Positions 36,367-45,048 of a DNA stretch of 64,000 nucleotides are shown piece after piece. This DNA comes from Hyphomicrobium_A sp963726795 (GTDB taxonomy: Bacteria; Pseudomonadota; Alphaproteobacteria; Rhizobiales; Hyphomicrobiaceae). Under the pieces are notes generated by a model. The model saw nothing but the letters and a program-made list of their open reading frames with translations, was not told the DNA's origin and did not search any database. Made by a program: the position numbers and the translations under genes. How positions within the stretch are numbered: position 1 is the first letter of the stretch; every line of letters starts with the position of its first letter. The stretch lies in assembly GCA_963726795.1 (NCBI GenBank), contig CAVSDD010000004.1, forward strand, positions 62,001-126,000, given 5' to 3'.

Positions 36367-38163
36367 ATGTTCTTTAAACGCGGCAAACAAGACAAGTCCA
36401 AGCCCGTCGAAGCTCCGCCGGATGCGTCCAACGACGCAGGCAGCAACGGCGTTGCCGGCAAGGAAGCAGGCGCCAACGGAGCTGCCGGCAAGGCCGGCGC
36501 CGGCGAGGCCGCTGCCGCTCCCGTTCCGTCCGCTCGTTCGATGGCAGTCGACCCCGACACCCTCGGCTTCAAGACCACCGCCGATTTGAAGCCCGCGAGC
36601 GATCCCGTTGGCCAAACGCGCGCGATCGAAGCGTTGGCGTTCGGCGCCGGCATGAAGGGCCCGGGCTACAACATCCTCGTCGTCGGCAACGCGCGCTCTG
36701 GGACCGCGGGAGCCGTGCGCACCAAGATCAAGGACGTCGCCGCCGGCAAGAAGCGCCCGCCCGAGTGGGTCTACGTGCGCTACTTCGACGACGACGGCGG
36801 CTACCGCGCGTTGAAGCTGCCGCCCGGCAAGGCGAAGGGCTTCGTCGATGCGATGATGCAGGCGATCGATCGGCTTGCCGACGCGCTGCCGGCCGCGTTC
36901 GCCTCGGAGGACTACGAGCTCAAGCGGCGCACGATCGAGGAGGAGTTCCGCTTCAGCCGCGAGGACGCGCTCGACGCGCTGCGCCGGGAGGCGGAGACGC
37001 AGAACATCGCGCTGCTGCGCACCCCCGCCGGCATCGCGGTCGCCCCGATCCTCGACGGCAAGGTCGTCCGCAACGACGTATTCAACTCCGTGCCGGAAGC
37101 TTTGCGCCAGGAGGTCAAGACCAAGATCGCCGCGCTGGAAGCAGAGATCGAGCAGATCCTCGCGGAGCGCCCCGCCGTCGAGAAAACACGCCGCGATCGC
37201 CTGCTCGCGCTCAACGAGGAGATCGCCGGACGCCAGGTGCGCGCGGTGATCGACGATCTCGCCGCCACCTTCAAGGATATCGCGGGCGCCGAACGCTATT
37301 TCAAAGCGGCCGGGCGCGATCTCATCCGCAACGCCGGATTGTTCCTGGCACTTCCCGGCCACGACAGCGTGAAAGTCCCGGTCGGCACCATCAGCGACAC
37401 GCGCTTCACGCGCTATCGCGTGCACGCGATGTCCCTCAGCGATCCGGCCGCCGGCGAGACCGAAGAGAAAGCCCCCGTCGTCGAGGAGATGAACCCGACC
37501 TACGCCAACCTCTTCGGCCGCATCGAGGTCGGCGCCGGAGGGGAAGGGCGCCAGGCGCAGGTCACGCGCATCAAGCCCGGCGCACTGCACCGCGCCAACG
37601 GCGGCTTCCTCATCATCGATGCGCGCGCGCTGTCATCCTTGCCCGTCGTCATCGAAGCGCTCGCCCGGGCGCTCGACACCCAGGAAATCCGTTTCGATCC
37701 CCCCGCCGATCCCGTCGGCACGACGAGCGGCGAAATCCCCGACCTCGAGCCCATTCCGCTCGACGTGAAGGTCGTGCTGATCGCCGACGCCGAGGCGCTG
37801 CAAGCGCTTGCCAAGCACGCAAGCCTGATGCGCCACTTCAAGTCCGAAGCCGTGTTCGACGATTCGGTCGAGCGCTCGTCCGACATCATTGCGCTGTACG
37901 CGCGCCGCATCGCCGGCATCGTCGAGGAGAACGGCCTAAAGCCGCTCGAAGCCAAGGGCGTGGCGCTTCTGATCGACGAGGCCGCGCGCAAGGCCGGCGG
38001 CAACGGCAAGCTGTCGACCGAGATCGGCTATATCGCCGACGTGTGCCGTGAAGCCGATCACTGGGCGCAGAGTGCAGGCCGCGAGACCACATCCGCCGCC
38101 GACGTCGAGCGCGCGCTCTTGGAGCGTAGCTCTCGCGGGCAAGCGCACGCGAGCGCGTCGTGA
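36367..38163 (+). CDS. Lon-like AAA protein (COG1067 / AAA_32) lacking the Lon protease domain
   Basis: A 598-residue protein related to the Lon-like COG1067 ATPases. Recognisable parts are the N-terminal FKTTADLKPASDPVGQTRAIEALAF-type start, GYNILVVGN, a long central coiled-coil, EEMNPTYANLFGRIE, GALHRANGGFLIIDARAL and the sensor region ending ADVERALLERSSR. Two things are odd. The Walker A position reads GNARSGTAGAV, without the usual Lys or Arg. The protein also stops right after the ATPase, where relatives (~800 residues) carry the Ser-Lys protease. The stop overlaps the next start (GTGA), so the two products are coupled. It may be a scaffold or regulator rather than a protease. Confidence 0.85.
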   Translation: MFFKRGKQDKSKPVEAPPDASNDAGSNGVAGKEAGANGAAGKAGAGEAAAAPVPSARSMAVDPDTLGFKTTADLKPASDPVGQTRAIEALAFGAGMKGPGYNILVVGNARSGTAGAVRTKIKDVAAGKKRPPEWVYVRYFDDDGGYRALKLPPGKAKGFVDAMMQAIDRLADALPAAFASEDYELKRRTIEEEFRFSREDALDALRREAETQNIALLRTPAGIAVAPILDGKVVRNDVFNSVPEALRQEVKTKIAALEAEIEQILAERPAVEKTRRDRLLALNEEIAGRQVRAVIDDLAATFKDIAGAERYFKAAGRDLIRNAGLFLALPGHDSVKVPVGTISDTRFTRYRVHAMSLSDPAAGETEEKAPVVEEMNPTYANLFGRIEVGAGGEGRQAQVTRIKPGALHRANGGFLIIDARALSSLPVVIEALARALDTQEIRFDPPADPVGTTSGEIPDLEPIPLDVKVVLIADAEALQALAKHASLMRHFKSEAVFDDSVERSSDIIALYARRIAGIVEENGLKPLEAKGVALLIDEAARKAGGNGKLSTEIGYIADVCREADHWAQSAGRETTSAADVERALLERSSRGQAHASAS

Positions 38164-39023
38164 TCGCGCACGTTGCCGCCGCCGGCGAGGGACGCGGCCG
38201 CGTCGTGTTGTGGCTCGGATGCTCGACGCAGGCGAGTGCGTCCGCCGTCGATGCCGCCATGCTGCTCGCGCGCGCTTTCCAATCCGAGGTCGAAAGCCTG
38301 TTCGTGGAGGACAAGCAGTTCTTCGATCTGGCCGAGTTTCCCTTCGCGCGCGCCATCTCGGGCGCGCAAGGCTGGCAGGCGCTGCCGCGCGAAAACCTCG
38401 AGCACACGTTTCGCTATGTCGGGGCGGCGCTGCAGCGCCAGGTCGCGGAAGCGGCGCGCCGCGCCGAGATCCCGTGCCGCTCGCGCGTCGTGCGCGATGA
38501 CCCGCTGCACGCGGTTGCGGCCGCCTGCGCCGAGAACGGGCCGTGGAACGTCGTCACCCTGGCCGAGCCGTTCCAGGCGGGCGATGAAAAGCGTCTCGAG
38601 CAGATTTTTGCAGGCGTTCCCGATACGACCGGCGTCGTGATCGCGGGCCCGCTGGCCAAGCGCACGCAAGGCCCGGTGGTCGCGGTGATCGAGACGTTCG
38701 ACCGGCTGGGCCCGATGCTGAAAGCGGCCGAGCGGCTCGCCGGCGTGACCAAGGGCAGCGTCAAGCTGATGCTGATCGGGGATCGTCTCGACGATCTGGC
38801 GTCGATGGAAGGGCGCGCGCGGCTGCTGTTTGGCGATGGCGCGGCGCCGTCGATCGAGACGGTGCTCGCGGCGCACGCCGATGTCGTTCCAATCGTGGAG
38901 GCCGTGCGCCGCCACAAGGCCGGGTTCCTGCTGGCGCAGTACGGCGGCCAGATCGTTTCGGCGCAGACGAGCCTGCGGCCGCTCGCCGGCGCGCTCGAGT
39001 GCCCGCTGTTCCTCGTGCGCTAG
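38160..39023 (+). CDS. Universal stress protein-like hypothetical protein
   Basis: A 287-residue protein with weak resemblance to universal stress and KdpD-type Usp folds: RVVLWLGCSTQASASAVDAAMLLARAFQSEVESLFVED as a first strand-helix-strand in outline, a middle CRSRVVRDDPLHAVAAACAENGPWNVVTLAEP, and a C-terminal LRPLAGALECPLFLVR that looks like a Usp final strand. It starts at GTG 38160 inside the stop of the Lon-like gene, a four-base overlap. Function is unknown. The tight coupling suggests that it works with the Lon-like protein. Confidence 0.7.
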   Translation: MIAHVAAAGEGRGRVVLWLGCSTQASASAVDAAMLLARAFQSEVESLFVEDKQFFDLAEFPFARAISGAQGWQALPRENLEHTFRYVGAALQRQVAEAARRAEIPCRSRVVRDDPLHAVAAACAENGPWNVVTLAEPFQAGDEKRLEQIFAGVPDTTGVVIAGPLAKRTQGPVVAVIETFDRLGPMLKAAERLAGVTKGSVKLMLIGDRLDDLASMEGRARLLFGDGAAPSIETVLAAHADVVPIVEAVRRHKAGFLLAQYGGQIVSAQTSLRPLAGALECPLFLVR

Positions 39024-40988
39024 CGCCGCCGCTGCGGCGTCCGCGATTTCTTTGTGTCGCTCTGGCAACTCCCGACAGGGCGCAGCCATGCTCCGCATGG
39101 TCGGGGAACGCGGGGCGCAGGACCACCGAATGCCCGAAGTTTTACGCGGCAAACTGCCGCAATTTTCGGAATAAATCTCGATGTACACTGACGCCAAGTG
39201 GAACTTAGAGATCACAATCCACAAACAACTTTGGAGACTTCGATGAGCAACACTGCGCGTCGCGATCGGCCCGCTTGCGCCACGGGGGCAGACCGACGGT
39301 CTGTCGCCCTAGGATGGGTTCTGGTGTTAGCCGCTGCGAAGCCCAGGTTGGGGCCGAAGCACTCAGGCGATGGGCTTGCCGGTACTACCGCGCTGCCAAC
39401 GAACGCTCTCTGCCGTGCATTAACGCGGGTGGGCAATGAGTTCCTGCGTCCCCGATTACGCCAAGGGGCGTCCAGGATCGCTACACGTACTTACGCGACG
39501 CTGTAAAAGCGGTGTGGAGTCGATGAAACTGTCTCTGGGCTGGTGACAGCATCCGTGCGGTCACAAAGTGAGCCTTGGCCGCCATCGAATAGTCCCAGAA
39601 GCCTTTGGATCGGCCGCCTGGCAGAACTTTGTTCATCCACGAATGGGAACGCGAGTGATCCCAGTGGGTACATCCACATCGGGGCAGGGCAGAAAACGAG
39701 CATCGCAAGATGGTCACCGCATACGCAAATTGTGAGAGCTACGTTTGGAAAACGACCTTTACGGAGCAACGAAACGCCGCATCCGCGAGTTCTAAGGATA
39801 ATGCACCGCGTACGGGCGACAGTTTAGACAACTCACTACCGTGGGACGATGTATTTAGCTGTAACCACGTCGATACAGTCTGCAATGGGCATCAGGATCT
39901 CTTACCGCCAAGCCTTCTGGCGACCCGAACGTTGTGTCGGCATCGAAATCGACGCACCGCGCCGGATGCTTTGGGTTTTAGGTCTTAGCGCGGTCCCCGA
40001 GAACAGGGGGCGAGGCAGGCTCGCCTGACCACGTAACGCCAATCAAGTCTGCGACCAAGTCGCCAGAGTTCACCGATCTGACGGGGAAAATGGGAGTGTC
40101 GCTGAACATATCTTGGCGGCTAACAGTGATATCGTCGAAAAAAGACGCTGCACGAGGGAATGGCGTTCAGGGGCGGCTACGTAGAGCCTGAGCGCGGCTA
40201 GTTCGTGGGAGGGCGCTCGAAACCCACGACCAAAGCCTGGTGGCTTACGAGGCGACGCTGCAGCATTCATCGAGCGCAAGACTTCAAGCGGCATTACTGT
40301 CGTGAACCAATACGTTATGGTCGATACTTCAGCAGACGCAGCAAGTGGAAAAGTGGCCGATGCATTCCAGCTGCAGAACGGCTAAAGAAGACTACGGCTG
40401 CATCCCGTAGCAAATGCTATCCGGGGTGGCAGAGGGATCTTTTGGACACGGGGATGAACATGCGCGCAGTGAGAGCGGTCGTGAAATCGTCTATTGGCTC
40501 GCGCTTATCGATCATTTCGTGCGAGACCTCGAAGATGCCGCGCAAAGACTTACCCGTTGGCTCTCCGAACGCTCGACAGGATACGGTCAGATCCGCAAAT
40601 GCTCTCGGATTGGCCTGCTGGCAATTTTTTGCGCCAACAGTATCCACAAGAGTGGAGGGAACGTTTTTCGCGTGAGGAAGCCGAGGCGAGATAATGACGT
40701 GGCGGCAGAAAAGATGCGGCAGAATAGTCTTGTCCGATGAAGGAATGCACGGTGGGACATTCTAAACTTATCCCCGCCGCTCCACGCCTCCCCCATACTC
40801 CCCCCATCCCTGCCCGACGAAGGGACGCGACAAGCTTGAGCGTCTGACGCGGGGCAGGGAACGGTCCCGGATGAGCCGTCGTTGCGTTCCGTTGCGCGCG
40901 CCGGTGCAGGCAGCTTCGCCCTATTCCGGGTCGTGCGACCGAGGCTACGCGCGACGGCAACGAAGCGCGTGGACGCCCTTCCGCAGCG

Positions 40989-41026
40989 GCCGTTCTCAAC
41001 TACGAGAACGGCAGCCGCCGGCGGCT
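40989..41026. repeat. Adjacent hairpin and perfect palindrome
   Basis: GCCGTTCTC (40989-40997) and GAGAACGGC (41004-41012) form a perfect 9-bp stem with a six-base loop. It abuts AGCCGCCGGCGGCT (41013-41026), a perfect 14-bp palindrome. They lie in the geneless region downstream of ppk2. They could be part of an RNA, a repeat element or a terminator for an unseen transcript. Confidence 0.45.
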
Positions 41027-41190
41027 CCGGGACGATGGCCTGCAAAGCAGGTTGGAGCCCAAGCTCGCTGCGGTCGTGTCCGCACCCTCGGCCATGAGAG
41101 ATCCGTGCGCGGGCGCTGTAGCGGTGCCCTAAAAAGTCGCGACAGGATCGCAGCGCTTGGCGCCCGCGCTCCCTTCGCTTGACCGCAAAC

Positions 41191-41213
41191 CCTCGGGGGG
41201 AAACCCCGCGAGG
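41191..41213 (-). terminator. Possible hairpin terminator of ppk2
   Basis: CCTCG (41191-41195) pairs with CGAGG (41209-41213), and GGGG with CCCC inside, around an AAA loop (minus strand TTT). It lies just past the ppk2 stop in its reading direction. The following T-run is poor, so intrinsic termination is only possible. Confidence 0.35.
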
Positions 41214-41228
41214 CGAATGGCGCTTGCT

Positions 41229-42113
41229 TCAGGGCGTGGCGAAGAAATCCTCGCCTTCGCCCACGATGAGCGGATCGGGCGTGCCGACAGCGCGCTCGTC
41301 TTTGCCGTCGTAGCTCAACGCGCTCAGCACGGTGCGGATCGACTCGAGTCGTGCACGGCGCTGGTCGTTGGCGCGGATGACGGTCCACGGCGCGACGACA
41401 GTGTGGGTAAAGCGGAAGATATCGCGCTGCGCCTCGCTGTAGTCGTCCCACTTGTCGATGGCCGCGAGATCGATGTCGGTGATCTTCCAGCGCTTGAAGG
41501 GATTGTGCCGGCGCTCATGGAAGCGCTTGAGCTGCATCTCGCGGCCGATGCTCAAGTAGAATTTGAAGAGCTTGATGTTATCGCCGACCAGCAGCGCCTC
41601 GAAGTGCGGGGCATCGCGCAGGAAATCCTGCACCTGCTTTTCGGTGCAAAAGTCCATGACGCGCTCGACGCCGGCGCGGTTGTACCAGGAGCGGTCGAAC
41701 AGCAGGGTGTCGCCCTTGGTCGGCAGGTGGCTCACGTAGCGCTGGAAATACCATTGCCCGCGCTCGGTCTCGGTCGGCTTCGACAGCGCGACGGAGTGCG
41801 CATGGCGCGGATTGAGCCGCTCGAGGAAGCGGCTGATGCAGCTGCCCTTGCCCGACGCATCGCGGCCTTCAAACAGCACGACGAGGCGTCCGCCGGTGTG
41901 CTCCATGTGCTTTTCGAGTTTCAAAAGCTCGAGCTGCAGCGCGGCGAGCTCTTTCTTGTACGGCTTGCGCTTGAGCGGCTCGTCGTAGGGAAATCCGCCC
42001 GAGGCGAGCGCGTTGTCTTCGATCCATGCCGGCAGCTCGGGATCGTCGAGGTCGAAGGCTGGATGCTTTCCGCCTTTACCATGCTTGCCGCTTGTTTCCT
42101 TCGAGGCTCCCAT
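41229..42113 (-). CDS. ppk2: Polyphosphate kinase 2
   Basis: A 294-residue PPK2-family kinase that transfers phosphate between polyphosphate and nucleotides. Walker A is FEGRDASGKGS (81-91), followed by PTETERGQWYFQRYVSHLPTKG in outline and the Walker B/lid segment FDRSWYNRAGVERVM (Asp140). RREMQ-like HNPFKRWKITDID is also typical. A Lys/His-rich N-terminus (MGASKETSGKHGKGGKHP) is probably disordered. It is divergent from phoR and so belongs to the phosphate block. Whether it favours ADP, GDP or AMP is not evident. Confidence 0.95.
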   Translation of the reverse strand: MGASKETSGKHGKGGKHPAFDLDDPELPAWIEDNALASGGFPYDEPLKRKPYKKELAALQLELLKLEKHMEHTGGRLVVLFEGRDASGKGSCISRFLERLNPRHAHSVALSKPTETERGQWYFQRYVSHLPTKGDTLLFDRSWYNRAGVERVMDFCTEKQVQDFLRDAPHFEALLVGDNIKLFKFYLSIGREMQLKRFHERRHNPFKRWKITDIDLAAIDKWDDYSEAQRDIFRFTHTVVAPWTVIRANDQRRARLESIRTVLSALSYDGKDERAVGTPDPLIVGEGEDFFATP

Positions 42114-42173
42114 GCAGCCACGTTTCTCCGCTTTGATCTTCGTTGGCGATTGACGGGCGGTTCTGCGCCCCCA

Positions 42174-42221
42174 AGTCGCTCGCCAAGTCGTTTGCCACGT
42201 TGTTTGCCGCCTCGTTTGTAT
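42174..42221. repeat. Degenerate 12-bp tandem repeat, about four units
   Basis: Successive 12-mers AGTCGCTCGCCA, AGTCGTTTGCCA, CGTTGTTTGCCG and CCTCGTTTGTAT lie head to tail between the divergent ppk2 and phoR genes. The units share a GTTTGCC-like core. This may be a simple slippage repeat or a set of regulator half-sites in the ppk2 promoter. Confidence 0.4.
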
Positions 42222-42290
42222 GACGCAGCAAACCCGTCTATTAGCACGAGTGTTTCTAAATCATGACCGCAGACAGCAGAGCGCGCCTTA

Positions 42291-43649
42291 ATGGCAATCG
42301 GTCCTGAACTTGGCAGCGGAAACTTCACGACGCGCCGTGCCGAGTTCGAGGCGTGGGCGGCCACCACGTGGCTCGGCGCCAAACGGCGTCTTTCCGCGCG
42401 TTGGATGCCGATCGCGGCTGCGGTCGGAATATTGAGCGTGCTGTGCTTGAGCGGCCGGCTCGACGCGGTCTCGCTGTGCATCAGCGCCATCGCACTGCTG
42501 TTTGCCGGTGCGCTGTGGCCGCTCGACACGATGGTGCTGCTGCAGCAGATGTCGGGCACGACCCATATCGAGCGCGCACCGCAGGATACCGGGCTCGATC
42601 GCAAGGGCTGGCGCGCCGTGGTCGATGCCATACCGACGGCGGCGCTCGCACTCGATGCGGCGGGCAGCGTCGTGCATCACAACCGGCTGGTTGCCGAGCT
42701 TTTCCCCAAGATCAGGAACGGGCTGCCGCTCAGCCAGGTCCTGCGCAATCCCGACCTCATCGCCGCCGTCGACCGGACGCTCGGCGAGGAGGAGCGCATC
42801 GATGTCGAGCTCATCGAGCGCGTGCCGGTAGAGCGGCGCGTCTCCGCGACCGTATCGCGTCTCGGCAAGTCGACGGCACCATCGGCGCCGCAGCTGCTCG
42901 TGACGTTCCGCGACCTGACCGAGCAGGACCGGCTTGCGCAGATGCGCGCCGATTTCATCGCCAACGCGAGCCACGAGCTGCGCACTCCGCTCGCCTCGTT
43001 GCGGGCTTTCGTCGAGACGCTGCAGGGTCCGGCGCGCGATGATCCCGTCGCACGCCAGCGTTTCCTGCGCCTGATGGCGAGCCAGGCCGAGCGCATGACC
43101 CGCCTCATCGACGACTTGCTGTCGCTGAGCCGCGTCGAGATGCGCGTGCATCTGCCGCCGCGCGGCATCGTCGAGCTGAACGAGACCGCGGCCTACGTCT
43201 GCCAGTCGCTGGAGCCGCTGGCCGAGGGATCGAATACGACCGTGGCGCTCACCCGCGCCGATGCGCCCGCGCGCATTCGCGGCGACCGCGAGGAGATCGT
43301 GCAGGTTCTGCAGAACCTCATCCAGAACGCGATCAAGTACGGCCGCGACGGAGGACACATCAAGGTCCGGGTTGGGCGCGACGGGCCGCGCGGCTTGCTG
43401 CCGCCCCGCATCTGGGTAAGCGTCATCGATGACGGTCCCGGCATCGCGCCCGAGCATCTGCCGCGCCTGACCGAACGCTTCTATCGCGTCAACGCCGCCT
43501 CGAGCCGCGAGAAGGGCGGCACCGGATTGGGCCTCGCGATCGTGAAGCACATCCTCAACCGCCATCGCGGGGAATTGAAAATCGCCTCGCGGCTGGGCGC
43601 GGGCTCCACCTTCACCGTCAGCTTCGATGAGCTGGGTGCGGCGGGTTAA
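42291..43649 (+). CDS. phoR: Phosphate regulon sensor histidine kinase PhoR
   Basis: A 452-residue kinase of the Pho regulon. Two membrane helices (about 39-56 and 62-80) are followed by a PAS-like domain with DAIPTAALALDAAGSVVHHN, the phospho-His228 in NASHELRTPLASL, and an HATPase with QNLIQNAIKYG, DDGPGIAPEH and GGTGLGLAIVKHIL. The PhoR identity rests on domain form and on the pst-phoU-phoB genes that follow. With PhoB it would activate phosphate-starvation genes. Confidence 0.93.
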   Translation: MAIGPELGSGNFTTRRAEFEAWAATTWLGAKRRLSARWMPIAAAVGILSVLCLSGRLDAVSLCISAIALLFAGALWPLDTMVLLQQMSGTTHIERAPQDTGLDRKGWRAVVDAIPTAALALDAAGSVVHHNRLVAELFPKIRNGLPLSQVLRNPDLIAAVDRTLGEEERIDVELIERVPVERRVSATVSRLGKSTAPSAPQLLVTFRDLTEQDRLAQMRADFIANASHELRTPLASLRAFVETLQGPARDDPVARQRFLRLMASQAERMTRLIDDLLSLSRVEMRVHLPPRGIVELNETAAYVCQSLEPLAEGSNTTVALTRADAPARIRGDREEIVQVLQNLIQNAIKYGRDGGHIKVRVGRDGPRGLLPPRIWVSVIDDGPGIAPEHLPRLTERFYRVNAASSREKGGTGLGLAIVKHILNRHRGELKIASRLGAGSTFTVSFDELGAAG

Positions 43650-43690
43650 CGCCAACACGCGGTTATTGCAGCTTTTCTAAAAAAGCATGG

Positions 43691-43714
43691 TTATTCAGCG
43701 CATTAACCTGTCAC
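43691..43714 (+). promoter_or_regulatory. Possible Pho box upstream of pstS
   Basis: CTGTCAC at 43708-43714 matches one half of a Pho box (consensus CTGTCAT repeated every 11 bases). The preceding half near 43691-43703 is only weakly similar. The position, 144 bases before pstS and after phoR, is suitable for PhoB control. Confidence 0.35.
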
Positions 43715-43857
43715 TAAAGTATCGCTGCACTGGTCTATCAAGACCCCGTCGGCGCGAATGGCGCCGGGCGGGGGCGCCGAGTCGGTCTTCGAGGCACAGC
43801 TACACCGACACCAGCGACGTGGCCCACGCTTTCACCACCAGGATCTAGGAGATCAGT

Positions 43858-44919
43858 GTGAGCACAAAGTTCATCGCCTACACGGCGGCGGCGGCCGTCG
43901 TCGGCTCGATAGCGTTTGCCGGCACAGCGTCGGCGCGCGACCAGGTCCACATCGCGGGCTCCTCGACGGTTCTGCCCTACGCCAACATCGTGGCTGAGCA
44001 GTTCGGCAAGACCTACAACACATTCAAGACGCCGATCGTTGAATCGGGCGGCACCGGCGCAGGCATCAAGCAGTTCTGCTCGGGCCTCGACGACACGACG
44101 ATCGACATTGCGAACGCCTCGCGCAAGATCAAGAAGGAAGAGCTCGAGGAGTGCTCCAAGAACGGCGTCAAGGAGATCCTTGAAGTCCAGTTCGGCTATG
44201 ACGGCATCGTGTTCGCCGTCGACGCCAAGGGCGGCGATTGGGCGCTCGAGCCGAAGGACGTCTACCTTGCGCTTGCGGCCGAGGTGCCCAAGGACGGCAA
44301 GCTCGTCCCGAACGCTGCGAAGACCTGGAAAGAGGTCAACGACAAGCTGCCCGACTGGCCGATCGCCGCGTTCATCCCCGGTGAGAAGCACGGCACGCGC
44401 GAAGTGTTCGAGGAGAAGGTCCTTGGCGCAGGTGCCAAGGCCGTCGGCGCCGACAAGCTCTTCCTCGCCAAGGCCGAGGGCGCAGACGATGCCGCCAAGA
44501 AGAAGGCCGCCGATAAAGCTGCCGTCAGGGTCCGCAAGGATGGCGCCGCTGTCGACATTGACGGCGACTATACCGAGACGCTCGCCCGTCTGACCTCCAA
44601 TCCGAAGGCCGTCGGCGTGTTCGGTCTCTCGTTCTACGAGAACAACAAGGACAAGCTCAAGGTCGCGACCATCAGCGGCGTCTCGCCGTCGGTCGAGACC
44701 GTCGCGGCTGGCAAATATCCCGTGTCGCGCCCGCTGCAGTTCTACGTGAAGAAGGCGCACATTGGCGTGGTCCCGGGCCTGAAAGAGTACGTAGAGTTCT
44801 TCACCTCGGACAAGATCATCGGCCCTGAGGGTCCGCTTGCCGAGTACGGTCTCGTGCCCTCGCCGGACGCCGAGCGCAAGAAGCTGCAAGAGGACGTGAA
44901 AGCCGCCAAGACGATGTAA
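43858..44919 (+). CDS. pstS: Phosphate ABC transporter substrate-binding protein PstS
   Basis: A 353-residue periplasmic phosphate-binding protein. A Sec signal peptide (MSTKFIAYTAAAAVVGSIAF, ending TASA) precedes DQVHIAGSSTVLPYANIVAE and IVESGGTGAGIKQFC, with the phosphate-loop residues GSST and SGGTGAG. GEKHGTREVFEEKVL is also typical. The start is GTG 43858 with AGGAGA seven bases upstream. It heads the pstSCAB-phoU-phoB series. An intergenic hairpin follows before pstC. Confidence 0.96.
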   Translation: MSTKFIAYTAAAAVVGSIAFAGTASARDQVHIAGSSTVLPYANIVAEQFGKTYNTFKTPIVESGGTGAGIKQFCSGLDDTTIDIANASRKIKKEELEECSKNGVKEILEVQFGYDGIVFAVDAKGGDWALEPKDVYLALAAEVPKDGKLVPNAAKTWKEVNDKLPDWPIAAFIPGEKHGTREVFEEKVLGAGAKAVGADKLFLAKAEGADDAAKKKAADKAAVRVRKDGAAVDIDGDYTETLARLTSNPKAVGVFGLSFYENNKDKLKVATISGVSPSVETVAAGKYPVSRPLQFYVKKAHIGVVPGLKEYVEFFTSDKIIGPEGPLAEYGLVPSPDAERKKLQEDVKAAKTM

Positions 44920-44947
44920 ATCGCTGCGGTTTTCTTCGCCAAGAAAT

Positions 44948-44990
44948 GTGGTCCGGGCTTCGTCTTGGAGCTCGGACCACTAAAATTCTG
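44948..44990 (+). terminator. Hairpin between pstS and pstC
   Basis: GTGGTCCG (44948-44955) pairs with CGGACCAC (44983-44990) around a ~27-base loop with further pairing. It lies 28 bases after the pstS stop, and TAAAATTC follows. It may partly terminate or protect the pstS message so that the binding protein outnumbers the membrane subunits. Confidence 0.5.
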
Positions 44991-45048
44991 AAGAGCACTT
45001 AATCCAGTCATTGATTTGCCTGTTCTCACCGGCAGCCGAGGCCCCTAG

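Larger units (their letters stand above)
39024..41228. other. 2.2-kb lower-GC region without intact recognisable genes
   Basis: Between the Usp-like gene and ppk2 no frame encodes a family that I recognise. Two 60-base lines that I counted near 39.8 kb are 48-52 % GC, far below neighbouring genes. From 40.4 to 40.7 kb short frames look protein-like but are broken: EIVYWLALIDHFVRDLEDAA in one frame and NFLRQQYPQEWRERFSREEA in another. The 40.75-41.2 kb part returns to high GC and holds strong hairpins. This looks like decayed or imported DNA; no transposase, integrase or tRNA was found. Confidence 0.55.

Noticed and set aside
40587..41045. A 152-codon minus-strand frame and overlapping plus-strand frames downstream of ppk2
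   Set aside because: Composition is Arg/Ala/Ser-rich without domain signs. Frames on both strands are equally open, as expected for GC-rich non-coding DNA.
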